DNA of 64,000 bases from Bradyrhizobium sp. Its GTDB lineage: Bacteria; Pseudomonadota; Alphaproteobacteria; Rhizobiales; Xanthobacteraceae. A program made the position numbers and the translations under genes. Below, one piece after another: positions 21,011 to 29,455 of the stretch; position 1 is the stretch's first letter; each line of letters opens with the position of its first letter. A model generated the notes under the pieces. It saw only the letters and a list, made by a program, of their open reading frames with translations. It was not told where the DNA came from and searched no databases. Location: assembly GCF_004799445.1 (NCBI RefSeq), contig NZ_SSNA01000062.1:1-64000 (forward strand). The letters are read 5' to 3'.

Positions 21011-21163
21011 ATGTTGCTCTCGCTCATCCGAATGTTCCAGGCGTTCCGGGACTATCAACGCAATGTCAGCGAATTGTCCCAGCTCACCGATCGCGAACTG
21101 GCCGATATTGGTCTTGATCGCTCGGATATTCCGCGCGTTGCAGCCGGCAATTACAACGGCTGA
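21011..21163 (+). CDS. DUF1127 family small regulatory protein
   Basis: 50 residues from ATG 21011 with an excellent SD (AAGGAGA, about 20998-21004). The sequence [40 protein letters not shown] is the DUF1127 signature: an aromatic helix, then L-x-x-L-(T/S)-D-x-E-L-x-D-I-G-(L/I)-x-R-x-D-I. In Agrobacterium and Rhodobacter such small Arg-rich proteins interact with RNA and tune phosphate, carbon or stress responses. The tail here ([10 protein letters not shown]) is typical. It is monocistronic, 113 bases before trmFO. Confidence 0.92.
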   Translation: MLLSLIRMFQAFRDYQRNVSELSQLTDRELADIGLDRSDIPRVAAGNYNG

Positions 21164-21276
21164 AACGGTTTCAGCTGACCGTTGAGACGGACCACGCCCG
21201 CCGAGTTGCGGGCGTTGTCGTATCCAGCCGGCCGCGCGCATTCCACTACGCCGCGAAACGCGCTACCTCTGTGCCC

Positions 21277-22710
21277 ATGACAGGCACCAAATCCTCTTTT
21301 CAATCCGTGCATATCGTCGGCGGCGGCCTCGCCGGTTCGGAAGCCGCATGGCAGGCCGCGAATGCCGGGGTAAACGTCGTCCTGCACGAAATGCGTCCCG
21401 ACCGGATGACCGAGGCCCATCGCACCGACGGCCTTGCCGAACTCGTATGCTCCAATTCGTTTCGCTCTGACGACGCCGCCAATAACGCGGTCGGGCTGCT
21501 GCACGCCGAAATGCGCCGGCTGGGCTCGCTGATCATGCGCGCTGCCGATGCCAACCAGGTGCCGGCCGGCGGCGCGCTGGCCGTCGACCGCGACGGATTT
21601 TCGGCTGCGGTCTCCAAGGCCTTGCACGACCATCCCATGATCGAACTGCGGCGCGGCGAAATCGCCGGCCTGCCGCCGGCCGACTGGGGTAACGTCATCG
21701 TCGCGACCGGCCCCCTCACCTCGGCGCCGCTCGCCGACGCCATTCGCGAACTGACCGACGAAAGCGCGCTGGCCTTCTTCGACGCCATCGCGCCGATCGT
21801 GCACCGGGATTCCATCGACATGTCCGCGGCGTGGTTTCAATCGCGCTACGACAAGATCGGCCCCGGTGGTACTGGCGCCGATTACGTCAATTGCCCGATG
21901 ACCAAAGAGCAATATGACGGCTTCGTCGATGCGCTGATCGTCGGCGAAAAGACCGACTTCAAGGAGTGGGAGGCCAATACGCCTTACTTCGACGGCTGCC
22001 TGCCGATCGAGGTGATGGCCGAACGCGGTCGCGAGACCTTGCGCCATGGACCGATGAAGCCGGTCGGCCTGACCAATCCGCACGATCCGACCGTGAAGGC
22101 CTACGCCATCGTGCAATTGCGCCAGGACAACAAGCTCGGCACGCTCTACAACATGGTGGGATTCCAGACCAAGCTGAAATACGGCGCGCAGCAGCGCATC
22201 TTCCGCACGATTCCCGGGCTCGAAAACGCCGAATTCGCACGGCTCGGAGGCTTGCACCGCAACACCTTCCTGAACTCGCCAAAACTCCTCGATGCGCAGT
22301 TGCGCCTTCGGGCGGCGCCGCGGCTGCGCTTCGCCGGTCAGATGACCGGCTGTGAAGGCTATGTGGAGTCCGCAAGCATCGGGTTGATCGCGGGTCTCTA
22401 TGCCGCCGCCGAAATGCGTGGCCGGTCGCTGCCACCGCCACCTTCGACGACGGCGCTCGGATCACTGCTCGGACACATCACCGGCGGGCATCTCGAAACC
22501 ATCGACAACGGCCCGCGCTCGTTCCAGCCGATGAACATCAATTTCGGATTGTTTCCGCCGCTCGCCAACCCGCCGACCAGAAACCCCGACGGCACGCGCC
22601 TGCGCGGCAACGAAAAGACGATCGCCAGGCGCCGGGCCATCAGCGCCCGCGCGCTGTCGGATATCGATCGCTGGATCGCCGATCATCTACGCGTGGCGGC
22701 GGCAGCGTGA
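21277..22710 (+). CDS. trmFO: tRNA (uracil-54 C5) methyltransferase, folate/FAD dependent
   Basis: 477 residues. TrmFO makes ribothymidine at position 54 of tRNA, taking the carbon from methylene-tetrahydrofolate and reducing it with FADH2. The N-terminal dinucleotide fold is [18 protein letters not shown]. Family blocks are [11 protein letters not shown] (with the Cys proposed in catalysis), [49 protein letters not shown], and [19 protein letters not shown] 21277 is used; GTG 21271 would add two residues. The kinase-fusion gene starts 7 bases after, so the two are probably co-transcribed. Confidence 0.96.
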   Translation: MTGTKSSFQSVHIVGGGLAGSEAAWQAANAGVNVVLHEMRPDRMTEAHRTDGLAELVCSNSFRSDDAANNAVGLLHAEMRRLGSLIMRAADANQVPAGGALAVDRDGFSAAVSKALHDHPMIELRRGEIAGLPPADWGNVIVATGPLTSAPLADAIRELTDESALAFFDAIAPIVHRDSIDMSAAWFQSRYDKIGPGGTGADYVNCPMTKEQYDGFVDALIVGEKTDFKEWEANTPYFDGCLPIEVMAERGRETLRHGPMKPVGLTNPHDPTVKAYAIVQLRQDNKLGTLYNMVGFQTKLKYGAQQRIFRTIPGLENAEFARLGGLHRNTFLNSPKLLDAQLRLRAAPRLRFAGQMTGCEGYVESASIGLIAGLYAAAEMRGRSLPPPPSTTALGSLLGHITGGHLETIDNGPRSFQPMNINFGLFPPLANPPTRNPDGTRLRGNEKTIARRRAISARALSDIDRWIADHLRVAAAA

Positions 22711-22717
22711 GCGTTTC

Positions 22718-23821
22718 ATGAGTTCGCCGAGCGAGGACGCCGAGGTTCTGTCGGCGCGATGGACCGAAGGCGTATTGCTCAAGCGCGACGTGTTCTCCAC
22801 GGTCGAGCGCGGCCGCTTCCGAACAGCCGATGGCGACGTCGAAGCGGTATTGCGCCGGATCGATCAGGTGCCGTGGTGGTCCTATCTGCCGGCCCGCCAT
22901 CTGTTCGGGCGCGAGCGCCGGGCGCTGGCGTTGGCGCGCGACCTGCGCGTCGGGCCCGAGCTGCTGTGGGCCGGCCGGCAGGCGCTGGTGCGCGGATTTA
23001 TCGACGGGGTGGCCCTGCATCTGGCAAAGCCGTTCGGCGATGCCGCCTATTTCCGATCCGCCAAGCAGGCGCTGCGCAAGCTGCATCGCGCCGGCATCTG
23101 CCATAATGATCTCGCCAAGGAGCAGAACTGGCTGGTGGGCCGCGACGGCCGGGCCTATCTCACCGACTTCCAGCTCGCCGCCTGCTTTCGGACCCGCGGC
23201 CGGCTGTTCCGGATCGCGGCCTACGAGGACCTGCGTCACCTGCTGAAGCACAAGCGCAGCTACGCCGCCGACGCGTTGACGCCGAAAGAGCGCAAGATTC
23301 TCGCGCGCAAATCGCTGGTCGCCAGCATCTGGCTCGCGACCGGCAAGAAGGTATACCGCGCCATCACCCGCGGCCTGTTCAATTTCACCGACCGCGAAGG
23401 CGGCGGCCGCCGCCTCGTCAATGACGCGCCGGTGCTGATCGGTCTGATCAGACAAAACCCGGCGGTGCGCGATGCGGCCATTGTCGCCTTCGCCGACCGC
23501 CGGACCGGCGTCGGGCTTTATGCCTTCGTCGAAGCCGATCAGACCGCCCTCGAAGTCCGGCTGCGCAGCGACCTTGCCGCGGCAAAGGGACCAAAACCGC
23601 CCGAGCATATCCAGGTGGTGCAGGCTTTGCCGCGCGATGCCAGCGGCAAACCGCGCACCGAAATCCTGCAGCTCGTCGCGACCAACCAGCTCGATCTGAT
23701 CGAACCGATGATGACGAGCGCAGCCGATCGCGCGTTCCTGAAGGACATCCTGGAATCGCGCAAGAACCTGCGGGACCGGTTCAATTTCGAGACGGCGGAC
23801 CTGAATTCGCCCTCAAGCTGA
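22718..23821 (+). CDS. Protein-kinase-like domain fused to ANL C-terminal subdomain
   Basis: 367 residues. The N-terminal half has a kinase-like catalytic loop, GICHNDLAKEQNWLV (His129, Asp131, Lys134, Asn137), and a metal-loop YLTDFQLA (Asp150-Phe151-Gln152, a DFG variant), as in small lipid/LPS/RIO-type kinases. The canonical VAIK lysine is not obvious; the N-lobe segment VEAVLRRID has Arg instead. From about residue 246 the text changes to the C-terminal mini-domain of acyl-CoA ligases (ANL family): NPAVRDAAIVAFADRRTG, YAFVEADQTA and LPRDASGKPRTEIL, where Lys311 fits the A10 lysine of the LPRTxxGKxxRxxL motif. The large adenylation domain is absent. It follows trmFO by 7 bases and ends 9 bases into the convergent squalene-synthase-like gene. 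Confidence 0.7.
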   Translation: MSSPSEDAEVLSARWTEGVLLKRDVFSTVERGRFRTADGDVEAVLRRIDQVPWWSYLPARHLFGRERRALALARDLRVGPELLWAGRQALVRGFIDGVALHLAKPFGDAAYFRSAKQALRKLHRAGICHNDLAKEQNWLVGRDGRAYLTDFQLAACFRTRGRLFRIAAYEDLRHLLKHKRSYAADALTPKERKILARKSLVASIWLATGKKVYRAITRGLFNFTDREGGGRRLVNDAPVLIGLIRQNPAVRDAAIVAFADRRTGVGLYAFVEADQTALEVRLRSDLAAAKGPKPPEHIQVVQALPRDASGKPRTEILQLVATNQLDLIEPMMTSAADRAFLKDILESRKNLRDRFNFETADLNSPSS

Positions 23822-24676
23822 GAATTCCCGCGACCGCGAGGCCCGCCACAAGGTCCACAGCGTCCGCAACCTTGACGTTGATCGCGGTATGAAAGGATCG
23901 TTGTCGGCACGCGACATCCGCGCGAGGTCGTGCCGAACGAGGGCCAGCGGCAAGAACACCGGCCGCGCTTCCGGCGGCATGTTCACGAGCAGCGTAAAGG
24001 CCGTCCTCAGATGCCCCCGCGCCTCGCCGAGGAACTGGTCCAGCGCGGCGCGCAATTTCGGGGTTTCCTTGCCTGCGAATACCTCCTCGATTCCGCAGCC
24101 GTGCCGCTCCAGCACCTGCAGCGGCACAAACAATTGACGCCGCGACGCGTCCAGCGGCAGCGAAGCCATCACCTGCGCCATGCCCTGGGCGAGCCCGGCA
24201 TGGCGCCCGAGATGCTCGATCTCCTCCGACGACTGTCCGGCGATCGCCGCGGCCAGTGAAAACAACACCGACGAGGTATCGTTGATATAGCCTTCCAGCG
24301 CCGCCAAGGTCGGCATCGGGTCGTTGTACAGATCGAACTGATGCTCCTCGATCAACCGCGACAGCCGCTCGACCGGCAGCCGCGAGCTCCGGATCGCCAG
24401 CAGCAATTCGGCGGCCACCGGGTTGCCCTCGACGCCGCCATGGTCCATGCCCGCCAGCATGTCGGTCCACCACTGCAGGCGCATTTCGCCCGGCAGCGGC
24501 TGGCTCACCTGCTCGTGCACGCGCGAAATCTCGACGTTGAAGGCATAGAGCGCCAACAGCGCGCGGCGCTGGGCAGCGGGCACGAACAACGCGGAGGCAT
24601 AGCGGGAAAAATCGTGCGCGCGCACCAAATCGGCGCAGAAGCTGGCGGCGTCCCTTGCTTCGGCCGGATCGCTCAT
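23813..24676 (-). CDS. Squalene/phytoene synthase-like protein, NDUFAF6 type
   Basis: 287 residues from ATG 24676. The fold is that of trans-isoprenyl diphosphate synthases (ALLALYAFNVEISRVHE, QWWTDML, INDTSSVLFSLAAAI, GLAQGMAQVMASLPLD, RRQLFVPLQVL). Both aspartate-rich motifs that bind the diphosphates are lost: the first reads NVEISRVHE and the second, normally NIxRDxxED, reads VMASLPLD. This matches the mitochondrial complex I assembly factor NDUFAF6 rather than a terpene synthase. The ATG overlaps the stop of the Mth938-like gene (ATGA), so translation is coupled. No carotenoid or hopanoid genes are near. Confidence 0.8.
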   Translation of the reverse strand: MSDPAEARDAASFCADLVRAHDFSRYASALFVPAAQRRALLALYAFNVEISRVHEQVSQPLPGEMRLQWWTDMLAGMDHGGVEGNPVAAELLLAIRSSRLPVERLSRLIEEHQFDLYNDPMPTLAALEGYINDTSSVLFSLAAAIAGQSSEEIEHLGRHAGLAQGMAQVMASLPLDASRRQLFVPLQVLERHGCGIEEVFAGKETPKLRAALDQFLGEARGHLRTAFTLLVNMPPEARPVFLPLALVRHDLARMSRADNDPFIPRSTSRLRTLWTLWRASRSREFSA

Positions 24677-25068
24677 GGAACCGCGATCAGCGCCGCCGCG
24701 ACGCGCCGCCTCTCGCCGATCATGATGTTGTAGGTGCGGATTGCAGGTCCCGTCTGCATCGAGTCGAGCACGATGTCGACGGCGCGCAACGCCTCTCGAA
24801 GGCCTCTGCGAGGCACCCAGAGATCCGTTCCGGTGCCGATAATCAGGGTGTCGATAGCATTGGCGGCTGCGAAGACGCGGGCCAGCGAGGCCTCGTCGAT
24901 ATCGCTCGCCGTCGTCACCGGCCAGGCCCAGATGGCATCCGGCAGACACAGCAACGAGCCGCGATGCGACATCTCAGCGAAGGCAAAGCCGCCATTGCCG
25001 TAGGCCTCGATCGGGGCCGACCTTGGAAGATGTGGAGCGTCGGAGCTGCTGGTGGTTTGTCTGGGCAT
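24673..25068 (-). CDS. Mth938/DUF498 domain protein, NDUFAF3 type
   Basis: 131 residues from ATG 25068. Blocks GFAFAEMSHRGSLLCLPDAIWAWP, IDTLIIGTGTDLWVPRRGLREALRAVDIVLDSMQTGPAIRTYN and ERRRVAAALIAV are the Mth938-like (DUF498) fold: a T-G-T-x-x-x-(W/F)-P loop and a conserved M-x-T-x-x-A-x-R-T-(Y/F)-N. The human member NDUFAF3 is a complex I assembly factor. The start codon and the SD-like GGACGAG are inside the repeat at 25065-25109. It lies 46 bases behind secF and overlaps the next gene by four bases, so it belongs to the yajC-secDF transcript. Confidence 0.85.
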   Translation of the reverse strand: MPRQTTSSSDAPHLPRSAPIEAYGNGGFAFAEMSHRGSLLCLPDAIWAWPVTTASDIDEASLARVFAAANAIDTLIIGTGTDLWVPRRGLREALRAVDIVLDSMQTGPAIRTYNIMIGERRRVAAALIAVP

Positions 25069-25109
25069 GATCTCGTCCGAAAACCGGTTGCCACTTTTCG
25101 GGATCATGC
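25065..25109. repeat. 45-bp rhizobial palindrome containing the start codon of the Mth938-like gene
   Basis: GCATGATC (25065-25072) and GATCATGC (25102-25109) are the outer arms. Inside, CCGAAAACCGG meets CTTTTCGG (inner arms CCGAAAA and a near match). I recall this sequence, with CCGAAAACCGGTT and CACTTTTCGG, as a frequent intergenic element in Rhizobiales. On the minus strand its end gives GGACGAGATC followed by the ATG of the Mth938-like gene. Confidence 0.85.
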
Positions 25110-25114
25110 CGGTG

Positions 25115-26119
25115 TCACTTCTTCTGAGGCGTGTCCGGCGCGTCGGCCCGATGGGTACCGACACCGAGATAGATCAGGATGGGCGCCGCGATGAAAATCG
25201 AGGTGTAGGTACCGACCAGCACCACGCCGAACATCATCACGGCGGTGAAGCTGTTGATCGCGTGGCCGCCGAACAACAGCAGCGCCAACAGCGCCAGCGT
25301 CACCGTGACGTGGGTGATGATCGAGCGCGACAGCGTCGAGTTGATCGACTCGTTGAGCAATTGCGGCATCGGCATTTTCTTGTAGCGCCGCAGCATTTCA
25401 CGAATACGGTCGTAGATGACGACCGTGTCGTTCAGCGAGTAGCCAAGAATCGTCAGCAGCGCCGCGATGCTGGTGAGGTCGAAATCGACCTGGCTGATCG
25501 ACATGAAACCGATCGTCAGCACGATATCGTGGACGTTGGCGATCATGGCGCCGAGCGCGAACTGCCATTCGAACCGGAACCAGAGATAGATCAGGATCGC
25601 GAAGATCGCCAGCATCAGCCCGAGCATGCCGTAGGCGAGCAACTCACCGGAAACGCGCGGTCCCACCACCTCGACACGCCGGTATTCGACAGCGTCGCCG
25701 AGCGCGCCGCGCACCTTCTGCACCGCCTCCTGCTGCGCGGCGTCGCCACCGGGCTGTTCGGCAACCCTGATCAGGACGTCGGCGGGGCCGCCGAACTGCT
25801 GCAACTGGACGTCGCCAAGGCCAAGCCCGCCCAGCGTCGCACGCATGCTGGCGATGTCGGCCGTGCCGGTTTTGGCCTGCACCTCCAAGAGCGTGCCGCC
25901 CTTGAAGTCGATCCCGAAATTCAGCCCGTGGGTGAAGAACAGCGTGATTGCGACAATCGAGAGCAGCGCCGAGATCGGAAAGCTGATGCGGCGAAAGCGC
26001 GTGAAGTCGAAATGGGTGTTGTCGGGCACAATCCGCAACGACGGCAGGATGCCGAGCGCACTGACCACGGTCAGCACGGCAATCAGGATGCCCAGCGCGA
26101 TAAGAACGAAATGAGTCAA
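25115..26119 (-). CDS. secF: Protein translocase subunit SecF
   Basis: 334 residues. SecF forms with SecD and YajC the membrane complex that uses the proton gradient to pull exported proteins through SecYEG. N-terminal hydrophobic span (VLIALGILIAVLTVVSALG), the periplasmic domain with GLNFGIDFKGGTLLEV, then five spans with FDLTSIAALLTILGYSLNDTVVIYDRIREMLRRY and SRSIITHVTVTLALLALLLFGG. The asparagine-aspartate pair in YSLNDTVVIYDRIRE is the RND proton-path region. It is 12 bases downstream of secD. Confidence 0.96.
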   Translation of the reverse strand: MTHFVLIALGILIAVLTVVSALGILPSLRIVPDNTHFDFTRFRRISFPISALLSIVAITLFFTHGLNFGIDFKGGTLLEVQAKTGTADIASMRATLGGLGLGDVQLQQFGGPADVLIRVAEQPGGDAAQQEAVQKVRGALGDAVEYRRVEVVGPRVSGELLAYGMLGLMLAIFAILIYLWFRFEWQFALGAMIANVHDIVLTIGFMSISQVDFDLTSIAALLTILGYSLNDTVVIYDRIREMLRRYKKMPMPQLLNESINSTLSRSIITHVTVTLALLALLLFGGHAINSFTAVMMFGVVLVGTYTSIFIAAPILIYLGVGTHRADAPDTPQKK

Positions 26120-26131
26120 AGCCGCATTCCC

Positions 26132-27730
26132 CTAGATCGGCACGCTTTGCGGCCGCTTCCACCGTACCCACCCCGCAACGATCAGCCGGGTGAGCGTAAA
26201 CGCGGTGAAAACCGTGGTGAGGATGCCGATACCGAGCGTTACCGCAAAGCCGCGCACCGGTCCGGTGCCGATATAGAACAGCACCGCGGCGGCGATGAAA
26301 GTGGTGATGTTGGAATCGAGAATCGTCGACAGCGCGCGCTTGAAGCCGGCGTCGATCGCGGAAATCGCGTTGCGGCCGCCGCGAATTTCCTCGCGGATAC
26401 GTTCATAGATCAGCACGTTGGAATCAACGGCGATACCGACGGTCAGCACGATGCCGGCGATGCCCGGCAGCGTCAGCGTGGCGTTCAGCAGCGACAACAC
26501 GCCGAAGATCATGGCGACGTTGATGGCGACCGCGATGTTGGCGAATACCCCGAACAGCCGGTAGGTCAGGAGCATGAACACGATGACCATGATCGATCCG
26601 ACATAGGCCGCCAGTTCGCCCTTTTCGATCGAATCCTGGCCGAGGCCGGGGCCGACGGTGCGCTCCTCGATGACGGTGAGCGGGGCCGGCAAGGCGCCGG
26701 CGCGCAGCAGGATCGCCAGTTCGTTGGCGGCCTGCACCGTGAAACTGCCGGAGATCTGTCCCGAACCGCCGGTGATCGGTTCACGGATCACCGGCGCGGA
26801 AATCACCTCATTGTCGAGCACGATCGCGAACGGCTGCCCGACATTCTCCGATGTCGCTTGCGCGAATTTGCGCGAGCCCGAGGAATTGAACCGGAAACTG
26901 ACAATCGGCTCGCCCGAGCGCTGGTCGAAGCCCGGCTGCGCATCGGTGAGTTCGCCGCCCGACACAAGTATCTGTTTCTTGATGACATAGGGTATCTTGG
27001 GGGCCTGCGCGCTCATCAGAATTTCGGAATCCGGCGGCACCCGGCCCTGCGTGGCCTGATCCGGCGGCACGGTCGAATCGACCATGCGGAATTCCATCTT
27101 GGCGGTCTTGCCGAGGATCCGCTTGAGCTCGGTCGGGTCCTGCAGGCCCGGCACCTGCACCAGAATGCGGTCGGTGCCTTGCCGCTGGATCAAGGGCTCG
27201 ACCGTGCCGAGCTGGTTGACGCGGCGCTCGACGATCTGGATCGATTGCTCGATGGTCTGGCGGATGCGCTCGGTGATGGCCGCCTGCGGCACCGTCAGGC
27301 GGATCAGCCCGCCGCCGGCATCGCTGACCTCGAGGCTGCGCTGGCCGCTGGAGCCGAGCAGACCGCCGAGCGGCTGCGACAGCTCCCGCAGCTTCGCCAG
27401 CGCCGTCTGGGCGTCGCTATCCTTGACCCGCACTTCGACGTAGTCGGCGCGGGATGCCAGGCCGGTGTAACCGATCTTGTTTTCACGCAGCACGCGCCGG
27501 GCGTCATCGCGCACCTGATCGAGCTTCTCTTTCCTGACGTAGTTGGAGTCGACCTCCAGCAGCAGGTAGGAGCCGCCTTGCAGATCGAGCCCGAGCACAA
27601 GGTGACGCTGCGCCCAGAGCGGCCAGGTCTTTACTTTCGCCTCGGGAAAGAAATTCGGAACGGCGCACAGGCACACCACCAGCGCCCCGAAAATGATCGC
27701 CAGCGCCTTCCACCGCGTGAAATACAACAT
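26132..27730 (-). CDS. secD: Protein translocase subunit SecD
   Basis: 532 residues with a first span (AIIFGALVVCLCAVPNF), the marker GLDLQGGSYLLLEVD, a large periplasmic P1 domain, and a six-span RND membrane part. The family motif GIAVDSNVLIYERIREE (Asp-Ser-Asn for proton relay) is present near residue 440. The periplasmic domain includes DRILVQVPGLQDPTELKRILG, as in full-length members. It works with SecF just downstream and YajC 41 bases upstream. Confidence 0.97.
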   Translation of the reverse strand: MLYFTRWKALAIIFGALVVCLCAVPNFFPEAKVKTWPLWAQRHLVLGLDLQGGSYLLLEVDSNYVRKEKLDQVRDDARRVLRENKIGYTGLASRADYVEVRVKDSDAQTALAKLRELSQPLGGLLGSSGQRSLEVSDAGGGLIRLTVPQAAITERIRQTIEQSIQIVERRVNQLGTVEPLIQRQGTDRILVQVPGLQDPTELKRILGKTAKMEFRMVDSTVPPDQATQGRVPPDSEILMSAQAPKIPYVIKKQILVSGGELTDAQPGFDQRSGEPIVSFRFNSSGSRKFAQATSENVGQPFAIVLDNEVISAPVIREPITGGSGQISGSFTVQAANELAILLRAGALPAPLTVIEERTVGPGLGQDSIEKGELAAYVGSIMVIVFMLLTYRLFGVFANIAVAINVAMIFGVLSLLNATLTLPGIAGIVLTVGIAVDSNVLIYERIREEIRGGRNAISAIDAGFKRALSTILDSNITTFIAAAVLFYIGTGPVRGFAVTLGIGILTTVFTAFTLTRLIVAGWVRWKRPQSVPI

Positions 27731-27771
27731 TGAGTTGACCCGTCAGATCCAGGAGAATGCGGCGCCGAAAA

Positions 27772-28137
27772 TCAGCTCGCGGAGGTTTCGTCCTTGGCGG
27801 GCTCACTTTTTTCCTTGGCCGGCTCGCCTTTGGCGCGAACGCCCGAAATCATTTGCCGCATCTGCCGCACCCGGACGCCGTCCGAAATCTCGAACTCGAT
27901 CTGGTCGTCGTCCACCACTTTGGTCACTTTGCCGACCAAGCCGCCGGTCGTTACCACGGTATCGCCGCGGCGGATGTTCTTCACCAGTTCCGCGTGGTCC
28001 TTCACCTTCTTTTGCTGCGGCCGCAGAATCAGGAAGTACATGATCACGAAGATCAGCGCGAACGGCAGCAGCGACATCAACATGCTGTTGGTATCGCCGC
28101 CGGCCGCGGCCTGAGCAAACGCAGGGGTAATCAGCAT
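27772..28137 (-). CDS. yajC: Preprotein translocase subunit YajC
   Basis: 121 residues. Single N-terminal membrane span (LMSLLPFALIFVIMYFLILRPQQKKVKDH) followed by the SH3-like domain with IRRGDTVVTTGGLVGKVTKVVDDDQIEFEISDGVRVRQMRQMISGV. The tail is Lys/Glu-rich (EPAKEKSEPAKDE). It is the first gene of yajC-secD-secF-Mth938-squalene-synthase-like, with the promoter presumably in the 28138-28316 gap shared with the divergent DUF815 gene. Confidence 0.96.
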   Translation of the reverse strand: MLITPAFAQAAAGGDTNSMLMSLLPFALIFVIMYFLILRPQQKKVKDHAELVKNIRRGDTVVTTGGLVGKVTKVVDDDQIEFEISDGVRVRQMRQMISGVRAKGEPAKEKSEPAKDETSAS

Positions 28138-28316
28138 TCGGACAATCCTCGTGGAACGGGTATGAACCGGCGGCGCCTGAGCGCCAGGCCGGTCCGGGCA
28201 AATTCGCGCGGACTATAGCGGCCGCGGTCCCAATTGCAACGCTGCCAAATCCTGATTTGCGCCGCTTGCGGCCCCCCGTAAGGCCCGTTAAGGGTGCGTC
28301 GCAAGGAAGGCCAAGG

Positions 28317-29288
28317 ATGACAAGAAAACCCAGCAAAACGGCGCCTCGACCCGCCTCCCGAACGGGCCGGCGGAAATCGCCGGTATCGGCGACAAAACGC
28401 CAAGCAGCGTCCTCCGAGCATGACGCCGCCGAGCGGATTGCGCGCGCGCTCGAAACCATCGCCGCGCGCCTTTCGGCCCCCTCGCCCGCATCCTCCGCCG
28501 CAGATGCACTCGGCCACGCCGACGCGTTCATCTGGCATCCCGATGGACGGCTGGCACCGGTGCCGCGCGTCAGCCGCGTCGATATCGGCCTGCTCAAGGG
28601 TATCGATCGGATGCGCGACATTCTGATCGAGAATACCGAACGTTTTGCCAATGGGCTTCCCGCCAACAATGCACTGCTGTGGGGCGCGCGCGGCATGGGA
28701 AAATCGTCGCTGGTGAAGGCCGCGCATGCCCGCATCAACATCGCCCGCAAGCCGGCTGATCGCCTGAAGCTGATCGAGATTCATCGCGAGGATATCGAGA
28801 GCCTGCCGGCCCTGATGGATTTGCTCCGCGGCTCGCATTTCCATTTCATCGTGTTCTGCGACGACCTGTCGTTCGACGGCAATGACGCCTCCTACAAATC
28901 GCTGAAGGCGGTGCTGGAAGGCGGCATCGAGGGCCGTCCCGACAACGTGATCTTGTATGCGACCTCCAACCGCCGGCACCTGCTGGCGCGTGAGATGATC
29001 GAGAACGAACGCTCGACGGCGATCAATCCCGGCGAGGCGGTCGAAGAAAAAGTGTCACTCTCGGACCGGTTCGGCCTGTGGCTCGGCTTTCACCGCTGCA
29101 GCCAGGACGAATACCTCGCGATGGTGAAAGGCTATTGCAGCCATTTCGGCATCACGCTCGCCGACGAAGAGCTTGAACGCGAAGCGCTGGAATGGTCGAC
29201 CACGCGCGGCTCCCGTTCGGGACGGGTCGCCTGGCAGTTCACCCAGGAACTGGCGGGACGGCTCGGGGTGAGGTTGGCCGGGAAGTAA
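28317..29288 (+). CDS. DUF815-type AAA ATPase
   Basis: 323 residues from ATG 28317, SD AAGGAAGG just before. An N-terminal basic, disordered part (about 60 residues) precedes the ATPase: Walker A LLWGARGMGKSSLVKAAHA, Walker B FIVFCDDLSFDG, then LKAVLEGGIEGRPDNVILYATSNRRHL (sensor 1) and VSLSDRFGLWLGFHRCSQDEYL. This is the DUF815 family next to yajC-secDF in many alphaproteobacteria. Its biochemical role is unknown. It is divergent from yajC and ends 168 bases before the convergent LytM gene, with a repeat between. Confidence 0.92.
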   Translation: MTRKPSKTAPRPASRTGRRKSPVSATKRQAASSEHDAAERIARALETIAARLSAPSPASSAADALGHADAFIWHPDGRLAPVPRVSRVDIGLLKGIDRMRDILIENTERFANGLPANNALLWGARGMGKSSLVKAAHARINIARKPADRLKLIEIHREDIESLPALMDLLRGSHFHFIVFCDDLSFDGNDASYKSLKAVLEGGIEGRPDNVILYATSNRRHLLAREMIENERSTAINPGEAVEEKVSLSDRFGLWLGFHRCSQDEYLAMVKGYCSHFGITLADEELEREALEWSTTRGSRSGRVAWQFTQELAGRLGVRLAGK

Positions 29289-29289
29289 G

Positions 29290-29453
29290 ACCTTGCGTTC
29301 CCCGGACGCTGCGCGGCGCGCTCCCCGGCGATGCGAAGCATCGTCCGGACGATGCGCAGCTGAGCCGGGGTCCACACTGAAATCAAAGTTGCGTTGGTCC
29401 CGGCTCTGCGGGGCAGCGTAAGGACGCTGCACCGCGTCCGGGGGACACGTGAC
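29290..29453. repeat. Palindromic repeat between convergent genes
   Basis: The left end reads GTTCCCCGGACGCTGCGC and the right end GCGTCCGGGGGACAC, forming an outer inverted pair. Inner hairpins include GATGC-GAA-GCATC and CGGACGATGCGC. The element fills the gap between the stop codons of the DUF815 and LytM genes. It may serve as terminator for both. Confidence 0.75.
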
Positions 29454-29455
29454 CC

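Noticed and set aside
23813-24676. Carotenoid or hopanoid biosynthesis gene
   Set aside because: The diphosphate-binding aspartates are missing and no crt or hpn gene lies nearby; the NDUFAF6-type reading fits better.
25052-27733. 893-residue ORF antisense to secD and secF
   Set aside because: Shadow frame; translation is Arg/Asp/Gln-rich low-complexity text and has no ribosome site of note.
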